Source: Micrococcales bacterium
GTDB taxonomy: Bacteria > Actinomycetota > Actinomycetes > Actinomycetales > Cellulomonadaceae
Length of the DNA stretch: 5,793 nucleotides
Assembly (NCBI GenBank): GCA_009783975.1
Contig: WRCL01000141.1
Coordinates: 1 to 5,793 of the forward strand
Reading direction: 5' to 3'
Made by a program: the position numbers and the translations under genes. Under the pieces are notes generated by a model, which worked only from the letters and a program-made list of their open reading frames with translations, did no database searches and was not told the DNA's origin. This document shows, one piece after another, positions 1 through 4,752 of the stretch; position 1 is the first letter of the stretch; every line of letters starts with the position of its first letter.

Positions 1-10
1 CTAGGCCTGC

Positions 11-87
11 GCCTCCTTAGCTCAGACGGTCAGAGCAGCTGTCTTGTAAACAGCAGGTCGTCGGTTCGAATCCGACAGGGGGCTCCA
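11..87 (+). tRNA. tRNA-Thr (anticodon UGU), CCA encoded
   Basis: A complete cloverleaf can be folded by eye. The acceptor stem pairs GCCTCCT with AGGGGGC, with one G-U pair. The D-arm is GCTC/GAGC. The anticodon stem GCTGT/ACAGC carries the seven-base loop CTTGTAA, which puts TGT at positions 34-36 and so reads the threonine codon ACA. The T-arm is GTCGG-TTCGAAT-CCGAC, followed by discriminator T and an encoded CCA at 85-87. The gene charges with threonine and serves translation. Its 3' half also appears to be the attachment site of an integrated element, because an integrase remnant ends 25 bases downstream and points at it. The promoter lies left of the window. Confidence 0.96.
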
Positions 88-112
88 ACGGCCTCACCAG
101 GCACGGTGTGTC

Positions 113-379
113 TCACTGGGCCGTCCTGTCTCGCGTCGCACCCGACGGTTGCCCGCCAGTCTGCCCGCCACGGCCCAGGTAGTCGGCCAACGACTCGGCC
201 GCAAGGCTCAGCGCGCTGGTGTGCCGCCGGGCGTACTTGTCCGTCACGCTGATGTCATTGTGACCAGCGATGTCCCGCACGACGTGGACCGGAACCCCGG
301 CGTCGAGGTAGTTCGTCACCGCAGAAGCCCGTAGATCGTGCAGACGGAACCCGGGGTAGCCGAGGCGAGCGACAAGCAC
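113..379 (-). pseudogene. Tyrosine recombinase (phage/ICE-type integrase), C-terminal fragment
   Basis: This is the C-terminal end of a tyrosine recombinase, an enzyme that integrates and excises mobile elements by cutting DNA with a tyrosine. Counting from the GTG at 379, the visible catalytic residues are H14-D-L-R17, the G-H pair ending at H40, and the nucleophile Y49 in the stretch TDKYARR. The spacing is normal for the family. A Gly/Gln-rich tail follows and the stop is at 113-115. The core-binding domain, the first catalytic Arg and the Lys are all missing. The frame stays open upstream only to a TAG at 407-409, which gives about 10 more codons with no recognisable motif. Family members are usually about 350-420 residues, so roughly three quarters is lost. 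The fragment ends 25 bases from tRNA-Thr, the standard layout for a tRNA-integrated element. It is almost certainly inactive, and the GTG need not be a real start. Confidence 0.85.
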
Positions 380-457
380 CGACCAGCCGACGGGACCTCC
401 GCTCCGCTATGAGGTCCCCGGCGAGAGGATGGGGGAGGAGAAGACGTGCAGCCAGAC

Positions 458-475
458 TATCATTGATGATATACT
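458..475 (+). promoter_or_regulatory. Palindromic operator overlapping an extended -10 promoter of the toxin-antitoxin pair
   Basis: TATCAT (458-463) and ATGATA (466-471) form a perfect inverted repeat around a two-base centre. The block is AT-rich in otherwise very GC-rich DNA. Overlapping its right half is TGATATACT (467-475), an extended -10 element with hexamer TATACT at 470-475. I see no convincing -35 at 16-18 bases upstream. Transcription would start near 482. HigA- and RelB-type antitoxins bind such palindromes over their own promoter, so autoregulation by the HTH protein encoded at 874-1233 is the natural reading. That assignment is inference. Confidence 0.5.
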
Positions 476-514
476 GACGTTGCGCTGATCGACTGGACCG
501 ACGAGTTCGAGCAG

Positions 515-877
515 ATGCTCAACCGTCTCGACGAGCAGGTCGAGGCTGGGGACGAGGATGCTGCTCTTTCGCGACGGATCGTGATGTTCCAGCTGGGCAT
601 CCTCGGAGGTCTCGACGGGGAGCCTGTCGAGGAGTCGGTCGGCCTGAAGAGGGTCCGGCAGTCGCGCGACCACCTGGTCTGGCGGCTGTCGCACCCGTAC
701 GTCGCGGGCAAGGCGGTGCGCACGATCGTGTGGTTCCCGGACCGTGGGCACGCAGTGATCGCCCTGTTTGCCAACGACAAGGCCCGCATGGGCGACGTGT
801 TCTACGACTCGGTCGGCACCAGGGCCGACCAGGCCATCGAGAAGTACCTGCACCAGAAAGAGGCTGAGGAGCGATGA
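515..877 (+). CDS. RelE/HigB-like toxin of a type II toxin-antitoxin pair
   Basis: A 120-residue protein from ATG 515 with the pattern of the RelE/ParE superfamily as seen in Gp49/HigB-like toxins. It has an N-terminal helix (about residues 1-25), then a strand-rich core with LVWRLSHPY (54-62), AVRTIVWF (67-74) and HAVIALFANDKAR (79-91), and a C-terminal helix (105-119). Members of this family usually cleave mRNA on the ribosome, and the basic residues of the core fit RNA binding. The next gene overlaps it by ATGA, giving the toxin-first order typical of higBA. The start is uncertain. The in-frame codons just upstream (476-514) read D-V-A-L-I-D-W-T-D-E-F-E-Q, which resembles the missing first strand and helix of the fold. 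However, no ATG, GTG or TTG lies between the stop at 467-469 and ATG 515, and ATG 515 has only a poor ribosome-binding site. Confidence 0.7.
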   Translation: MLNRLDEQVEAGDEDAALSRRIVMFQLGILGGLDGEPVEESVGLKRVRQSRDHLVWRLSHPYVAGKAVRTIVWFPDRGHAVIALFANDKARMGDVFYDSVGTRADQAIEKYLHQKEAEER

Positions 878-1233
878 CGAAGAACCTGCGGTTCACCGAC
901 CGCTCTACCGAGATCCAGGCTCGCATGGACGCGTTGTCCGACGAAGATCGCGAGCTCATCGCCCAGATGCGCGAGCAGGCCGACGCCGACGACCGCGCCT
1001 ACCGGATGCAGCTGGCAACGGTGCGTGAGGCCGGGCACCTGACCCAGGCCGAGATCGCGCAGCGGCTCGGAAAGCCGCAGGGCAACGTCTCGCGCACCGA
1101 GCGAGCCACAGACATGCTCTACTCGACCCTGAGGTCCTACCTCGAAGCCGCCGGTGCCCAAGACATCGCCATCACCGCCACCGTCGCCGGCCGTCGCGTC
1201 GAGATCACTCTCGCCGAGGCAGCCTCGTCGTAG
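874..1233 (+). CDS. HTH (Xre-family) HigA-like antitoxin
   Basis: A 119-residue protein. A charged helical N-terminal part (about 1-50) is followed by a classic helix-turn-helix at 57-80 (LTQAEIAQRLGKPQGNVSRTE). The C-terminal section, LRSYLEAAGAQDIAIT (86-101) and then a short strand region, is the usual tail of HigA-like Xre regulators. It should neutralise the toxin encoded just upstream and repress their shared promoter by binding the palindrome at 458-471. Its ATG overlaps the toxin's TGA (ATGA, 874-877), so the two are translationally coupled. GAGGAG ends two bases before the ATG, close for a ribosome-binding site but purine-rich. The role follows from family and neighbour. Binding and neutralisation are not shown by the sequence. 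Confidence 0.8.
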   Translation: MTKNLRFTDRSTEIQARMDALSDEDRELIAQMREQADADDRAYRMQLATVREAGHLTQAEIAQRLGKPQGNVSRTERATDMLYSTLRSYLEAAGAQDIAITATVAGRRVEITLAEAASS

Positions 1234-1235
1234 GC

Positions 1236-1254
1236 GGCGACCCATAGGGTCACC
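1236..1254. terminator. Short hairpin between converging genes, possible bidirectional terminator
   Basis: Only 31 bases separate the stop codons of the antitoxin gene (1233) and the minus-strand HTH gene (1265). GGCGACCC (1236-1243) can pair with GGGTCACC (1247-1254) around loop ATA, eight positions with one mismatch. There is no T-run on either side, so it would be a weak or non-canonical terminator. Its position between convergent genes is the main support. Confidence 0.35.
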
Positions 1255-1264
1255 TCGGCTCGTC

Positions 1265-1912
1265 TCAACCCTTCGGCCGGATGGAGCGGACGCCGTCGGA
1301 TGCCGTGAAGACCTCGAAGTGGCCGTCCATCCGGGTCGAAGGCCAGTTCGGGTCGAACTCGTCCAGGACGGCAGTGGCAACCTCGGCAACTTGGTTCTCG
1401 TCGTGACCGAGCTCAAGAACGAGGTCGAAACGACCTGCGGCGAGCAGGTCCATCGCGGTGAGGCTGACCCCAGTCCTCAGTGGCACCTCCAACCACGAGA
1501 CGACGTCGTTGACGCAGTTTTCCTCGAGGAACCGCAGGATCGCGACAATCTCGGCAAGCTTGAGCCGGTTCGCCCCGGTGATCCCGTCGCCACGACGCCA
1601 CTTCTGAACAGCAGCAACCGAGACCCCGGCGATCCGCGCGACGTCTCGCCACGCCATACCAGCCTCGCCGAGATCGCTGAGCAGCTCACGTCCGCTCTGC
1701 AACACTGCGACACGCTGCAGCTCTGAGAAATGCTCAAGAAGGTATTTCCTCCGAAGCTCGAGGATCTGTGGGTGCAGCTCGCGGAAGTCACGAACCAGGT
1801 CGTCCGCGACGGCGAGGTTCGCGAGCGACTCGGACTGCCTGATCGGCACACCGGCAAAAGGGGACATCCCGCCCGTCGGGACGTCACGGAAGGCTGCGGT
1901 CTCAGTCTGCAT
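1265..1912 (-). CDS. HTH protein with Xre/MbcA/ParS-like C-terminal region, partner of the TIGR04255-like gene
   Basis: A 215-residue protein. Residues 30-75 look alpha-helical and charged. A helix-turn-helix spans about 85-110: GMAWRDVARIAGVSVAAVQ, followed by KWRRGDG, the recognition-helix end common in Xre proteins. Residues 115-170 continue with RLKLAEIVAILRFLEE, SWLEVPL and AMDLLAAGRFDLVLEL, the order seen in Xre/MbcA/ParS-type antitoxins (helix, then W-L-x-x-P-L, then an L-x-x-G-x-x-x-x-V-L-x-L stretch). A 40-residue tail follows. The start at 1912 is well supported by AGGAGG six bases upstream. It overlaps the 3' end of the upstream TIGR04255-like gene by 11 bases, so the two are co-translated. 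Likely roles are DNA-binding repressor and antitoxin or regulator of its partner. The HTH is clear; the C-terminal domain match and the antitoxin role are inference from pattern and layout. Confidence 0.72.
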   Translation of the reverse strand: MQTETAAFRDVPTGGMSPFAGVPIRQSESLANLAVADDLVRDFRELHPQILELRRKYLLEHFSELQRVAVLQSGRELLSDLGEAGMAWRDVARIAGVSVAAVQKWRRGDGITGANRLKLAEIVAILRFLEENCVNDVVSWLEVPLRTGVSLTAMDLLAAGRFDLVLELGHDENQVAEVATAVLDEFDPNWPSTRMDGHFEVFTASDGVRSIRPKG

Positions 1913-2717
1913 GGAGCACCTCCTGCCGCAGACGGTCTGTCAACATCCCCTCGAACAGGTCTTTCGCGAACGAATGCAGCAGGTCGCCGCGACGAGCCAC
2001 ATCGTCCGGCACGAGCGCGGGAGTCTCCTCACCTGGTGTGAGCGTCCAGGAGACGTCGGTGTCAACGAGGAAGTAGTGGCCCGGTGCCGGTGGGCTTGGC
2101 CGGGCGATAGGACCATCACCAACAGTTGTTGGACCGTTCACGGCGCCATACCGCAGCGTCACCTGCACTCCGGGGTGTGCGGTGTCGTACTGGACGGTGG
2201 CCTGCTGCTGGCCCAGGCGAAGAACCTCCGGAGTGGCGATCTGGGGAGGGAGCAACTGTGGGCCCACCCAGTCTGCCCAGCCCGGAGGTCCTGCGTCAGC
2301 AACCCTGATCTCGTCGATGTACCTCAGCCCGATCCGTTCAACGCCATCGACGGGAGCGACATCCTGCCGCGACGCCAGCACGGCGACGAGGAGCGCGCGA
2401 AAACCATCCCATGTTTCGTACTTCGTCGTCTCGAGCGTGATCGCCTCCGGGGCAAAGGTCACTGCGGTTCGCCGGTTCCGCGCACTGAAGCGCACGATCG
2501 GGTCGGTGCGCACCACCTGGGCGGACGGTGCACCTCCGGACACCACGCCAACGCCCAGCTGCGACCTCGTCTCGTTGTCGGCCAACGGGAGCGTCTGGGC
2601 GTACTGCTGCTTCAGCGCGGCCTCCTCGCCACGGCTGAGCGGTTGCGCGACCGGATGCATGATCTGGCAGATGACGTAGACGAGCGGAGCGTTTGTGTAC
2701 CTCGTCGATGCTGTCAT
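1902..2717 (-). CDS. TIGR04255 family protein (function unknown)
   Basis: A 271-residue protein from ATG 2717. It shows the signature pattern of the TIGR04255 family: an N-terminal Y-x-N-A-P-L-V-x-x-I-C-Q (7-18), a central E-R-I-G-L-R-Y-I-D-E-I (127-137), a later YFLVDTDV (215-222), and a C-terminal helix LLHSFAKDLFEGMLTDRLR (246-264). The family is scattered across bacteria and has no assigned activity that I know of. There is no signal peptide or membrane segment, so it should be cytoplasmic. The frame stays open 41 codons further upstream to 2840, but those codons run through a palindromic hairpin and read like non-coding DNA, and the family motif begins right after ATG 2717. No good ribosome-binding site precedes this ATG, while a -10-like hexamer ends six bases upstream, which fits a leaderless mRNA. 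It forms an operon with the HTH gene that follows. A toxin or effector role is a guess from this layout. Confidence 0.75.
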   Translation of the reverse strand: MTASTRYTNAPLVYVICQIMHPVAQPLSRGEEAALKQQYAQTLPLADNETRSQLGVGVVSGGAPSAQVVRTDPIVRFSARNRRTAVTFAPEAITLETTKYETWDGFRALLVAVLASRQDVAPVDGVERIGLRYIDEIRVADAGPPGWADWVGPQLLPPQIATPEVLRLGQQQATVQYDTAHPGVQVTLRYGAVNGPTTVGDGPIARPSPPAPGHYFLVDTDVSWTLTPGEETPALVPDDVARRGDLLHSFAKDLFEGMLTDRLRQEVLHAD

Positions 2718-2723
2718 CCTGCG

Positions 2724-2729
2724 ACGATA
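2724..2729 (-). promoter_or_regulatory. Possible leaderless -10 element of the TIGR04255-HTH operon
   Basis: On the minus strand the hexamer TATCGT ends six bases before ATG 2717, so transcription would begin at or next to the A of the start codon. Leaderless mRNAs are common in actinobacteria. GGTATC occurs here and again 24 bases upstream (2750-2755), which may be two half-sites for a regulator. No -35 resembling TTGACA is seen at the right distance, so the call is tentative. Confidence 0.3.
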
Positions 2730-2775
2730 CCAGAACAGCAACCGAAGCAGATACCGTCTTGGGCACAGGAGGATG

Positions 2776-2819
2776 GGGGACGGGCCCTTTGTGTCCGCAA
2801 GACACAAGGAACCGTCCCC
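2776..2819. repeat. REP-like palindromic hairpin (possible RAYT-mobilised element)
   Basis: GGGGACGG (2776-2783) pairs perfectly with CCGTCCCC (2812-2819). Inside it TTGTGTC (2789-2795) pairs with GACACAA (2801-2807) around a five-base loop, with a small internal bulge between the two stems and further G-T and C-G pairs at 2787-2788/2808-2809. From memory, the minus-strand form with GGGGACGGTTCC followed by TTGTGTC resembles palindromes found in many bacterial genomes near IS200/IS605-like REP-associated tyrosine transposases. No transposase is present in the window. It could instead act as a structured 5' region or transcription block for the TIGR04255 operon, which starts 58 bases away. Confidence 0.55.
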
Positions 2820-2856
2820 GCTGTCCTGCCCACCGCCCATCGACGAGCTGTGGAAC

Positions 2857-2927
2857 CCAACCTCAGCCTTGGGTCGCCAACCTCAGCCGTCGACCGCTTG
2901 GGTTGGCGGCCAAAGGCTGAGGTTGGC
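2857..2927. repeat. Block of direct and inverted repeats able to form alternative hairpins; possible terminator of the Dsb operon
   Basis: CCAACCTCAGCC occurs twice, at 2857-2868 and 2877-2888, and its reverse complement occurs at 2915-2926. Copy 2 extended by one base (2876-2888) pairs perfectly with 2915-2927 over 13 bases. Copy 1 (2857-2872) pairs with 2910-2926 over 16 bases with a single bulged base. Two smaller pairings compete with these: 2875-2882 with 2901-2908, and 2854-2860 with 2898-2904. On the minus strand the block begins 25 bases after the stop of the lipoprotein gene, a normal place for a terminator, but no T-run follows. It could also be a recombination or attachment scar at the edge of the accessory region. 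Confidence 0.55.
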
Positions 2928-2952
2928 CAGGAGCCAGCAGCGGCATGTGTGG

Positions 2953-3729
2953 TCAGCTGCGGGCGGCTTCGATGGCTGCGGCGAAAACGCCTTGGTCGGT
3001 CCAGTTCTCGACCATGCGTTCGCCGTTGATGACGATCGTGGGGGTGCCGACCTTGCCGTCCTCGACGGGGATCAGCCAGGTTGCCGCGACGGTCCACGGG
3101 ACGAACAGGCGCAGGAGAGCACCGTTGAAGTCGGCGGTGGCGGTGAACGCGGCGGTGACCGCTGGGCTCACACCCACGCCCTGGGCGACCTGGGCGATCT
3201 GCTCGTCGGTCAGGCCTGAGGCCCCCTCGTCGGGCTGGACCTCTTCGGACAGCAGCGCGGCGATGAAGGCTGGGACGTGCTGCGGGTCGAGGTCCGCCAC
3301 GACGGCGACAGCGTTCATCGCACGTGTGGAGTACGCGGTGTCTGAGAAGTGGTCGAACAGCGCCACCGGGTGGTAGACGACGGTCACCCCGCCTGCGGCG
3401 ACGAGCTCGTCGAGGTACGGGCCGTGGACCCGCTCAAAAACCCCGCAGTACGGGCAGATGAAGTCGAAGTACACCGCGATGACGACGTCACCGTCGCCGA
3501 CGACGCCCACCCCAGCCTTGCTCACGGGGATCCCACCGGTGCTGTCCGAACCTGCCGGGGCGACGACGTCGGCAAGCTCGGGACGTTCGGCATCAGCAGG
3601 GAAGACCGCGTCGTTGCTCACCTGCTGTGGTGGCTCAGTGGTCTGGACCGCGTCGAAGGGGCTGCCGGCGCCGCACCCTGCGACGACGAGCGCGACGACC
3701 GCGGTGGTCAGCAAGACCCGGGCACGCAT
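2953..3729 (-). CDS. DsbA-family thioredoxin-fold lipoprotein (CPYC active site)
   Basis: A 258-residue exported protein. Residues 1-18 form a signal peptide (basic start, then a VLLTTAVVALVV core) ending in the lipobox VAGC with Cys19 as the lipidated residue. A flexible acidic/Pro linker runs to about 65. The thioredoxin fold with DsbA-type helical insertion covers 68-258. It holds YFDFICPYC with catalytic Cys92 and Cys95 and the cis-proline loop GTPTIVING (Pro230). The family catalyses disulfide formation, reduction or isomerisation outside the membrane. The CPYC dipeptide alone does not tell which. ATG 3729 follows GGAGGTG at a seven-base spacing and overlaps the stop of the upstream Dsb-like gene (TGATG), so the two are co-translated. 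The two proteins share IPVSKAGVGVV and RLF-x-PWT, showing they are paralogues. Confidence 0.9.
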   Translation of the reverse strand: MRARVLLTTAVVALVVAGCGAGSPFDAVQTTEPPQQVSNDAVFPADAERPELADVVAPAGSDSTGGIPVSKAGVGVVGDGDVVIAVYFDFICPYCGVFERVHGPYLDELVAAGGVTVVYHPVALFDHFSDTAYSTRAMNAVAVVADLDPQHVPAFIAALLSEEVQPDEGASGLTDEQIAQVAQGVGVSPAVTAAFTATADFNGALLRLFVPWTVAATWLIPVEDGKVGTPTIVINGERMVENWTDQGVFAAAIEAARS

Positions 3730-4613
3730 CAGTCTTCACCTCCGTCGAGGTCGATCTGTTCGCCAAGCGCGAGCTTGACCATGTCAGACATCGGGACAGT
3801 CGACCAGTCGGTCCACGGTTCACCGTTGACCAGGATCGTTGGGGTCCCCCCCTGGCCTGTCTCGTCCAGGGGCAAGGTGTTGGTCACCACCGCGGTCCAC
3901 GGGATGAACAGGCGTTTGGGGGTCCCCTTGAAGTCTGAGACTGTCGTGAACTCGTCGGTCACCGCACGCGGGACACCCACACCCTGGGCGATCTCGGCGA
4001 TGCGCCCGTCGCCCAGCCCTGAGGTGTTCTGCTTGGGCTGCGCGTCGAACAACGCGGCCATGAACGCCAAGAAGTGGTCAGGGGACTTGTCGGCGACCAC
4101 TGACAGTGCGTTCGCAGCCCGGGCCGAGTAGTTCGTGCCCAGCGAGTGGCGGTCCAAGATCGACACGATGTGGTAGACGACCGTCACGTCGTCGCGGCCT
4201 GTGACCGGGTCGAACAACGCGTCGATCTCACTGGCCTGGATCTGCTCGAACCCCCCGCACGCCGGGCACATGAGGTCCAAGAACACGTCGACGACGACCC
4301 CGCCGTCGGCCACGACCCCCACTCCGGCCTTGCTCACCGGGATCCCCCGCAGGTCCGCGTCACCGGCCGCCGGGACCGCGACGTCAGCCACAGCCGGCGG
4401 GGAGGCTGGCAGGGCTGTGGGGGCCTTCTTCGAGTCGATGTTCTGCTTGACGAGGAAGAAGATCCCGCCGCCGACCGCGAGCACAGCCACGACGAGCAGG
4501 CTGATACCGATGATCTTGTTGCGACGCTGCTCACGTGCTTGTTTCGCACGCAGCTCGGCAGCCTGCCGGCGCGCCTGCTCACGGCGTTGCGTCTTGGTCG
4601 GACGGTCGTTCAT
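3729..4613 (-). CDS. Membrane-anchored DsbA-family thioredoxin-fold protein (CPAC active site)
   Basis: A 294-residue protein. A strongly basic helical N-terminus (1-33, rich in Arg/Lys/Gln/Ala, possibly coiled coil) stays in the cytoplasm. It is followed by one transmembrane helix (about 34-55), a Pro/Ala linker (60-85), and a DsbA/Thioredoxin_4-type domain outside the membrane. The domain carries FLDLMCPACGGFE with Cys116 and Cys119 and the cis-proline loop GGTPTILVNG (Pro258). It should exchange disulfides with exported proteins. ATG 4613 has AAGGAG four bases upstream. The kinase-like gene lies 139 bases upstream in the same direction, and the paralogous lipoprotein gene follows with overlapping stop and start codons. 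A run of seven C at 3846-3852 falls next to the cis-proline codons but the frame is intact through it. Confidence 0.9.
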   Translation of the reverse strand: MNDRPTKTQRREQARRQAAELRAKQAREQRRNKIIGISLLVVAVLAVGGGIFFLVKQNIDSKKAPTALPASPPAVADVAVPAAGDADLRGIPVSKAGVGVVADGGVVVDVFLDLMCPACGGFEQIQASEIDALFDPVTGRDDVTVVYHIVSILDRHSLGTNYSARAANALSVVADKSPDHFLAFMAALFDAQPKQNTSGLGDGRIAEIAQGVGVPRAVTDEFTTVSDFKGTPKRLFIPWTAVVTNTLPLDETGQGGTPTILVNGEPWTDWSTVPMSDMVKLALGEQIDLDGGED

Positions 4614-4752
4614 GGGTCTCCTTCACGACTGCCGGGTCGCTGCGCCCCCACCGGGCAGAGCAGCACGCCGCAGCTGTCGGCATGCCAGCACGCACGTCGG
4701 CGGCATGAGGCCAGGATAGTCCGGCAGCGGGCTCATCTGGTGCACCCGCGTG
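4614..4752. other. Gap between the kinase and the Dsb-like operon; weak promoter candidate
   Basis: No gene is visible in these 139 bases. On the minus strand TATCCT (4713-4718) is a four-of-six match to a -10 element, about 100 bases before the ATG at 4613, with no recognisable -35. CATGCC (4681-4686) and GGCATG (4702-4707) could form a six-base stem with a large loop, too weak to call a terminator. The Dsb-like genes may have their own promoter here or be read through from the kinase gene. Confidence 0.3.

Noticed and set aside
407..853. 148-codon open frame on the minus strand, antisense to the toxin
   Set aside because: No recognisable motif. The plus-strand frame has the RelE-like pattern, the ATGA overlap with the antitoxin and an upstream promoter.
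88..2952. Second attachment site (copy of the tRNA 3' end)
   Set aside because: I looked for a repeat of the T-arm and acceptor sequence across the window and saw none, so no attR is called here.
1911..3029. 372-codon open frame on the plus strand
   Set aside because: It lies antisense to the TIGR04255-like gene, crosses both repeat structures and runs into the lipoprotein gene. Its composition (Arg, His, Cys, Pro rich, no motifs) is that of an antisense frame in GC-rich DNA.
3846..3852. Run of seven C as a phase-variation or frameshift site
   Set aside because: The reading frame of the Dsb-like gene is intact on both sides and includes the cis-proline motif. Runs of this length are common in GC-rich DNA.
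3349..4131. 260-codon open frame on the plus strand
   Set aside because: It is antisense to both DsbA-like genes, which have clear motifs, good ribosome-binding sites and coupled start/stop codons.
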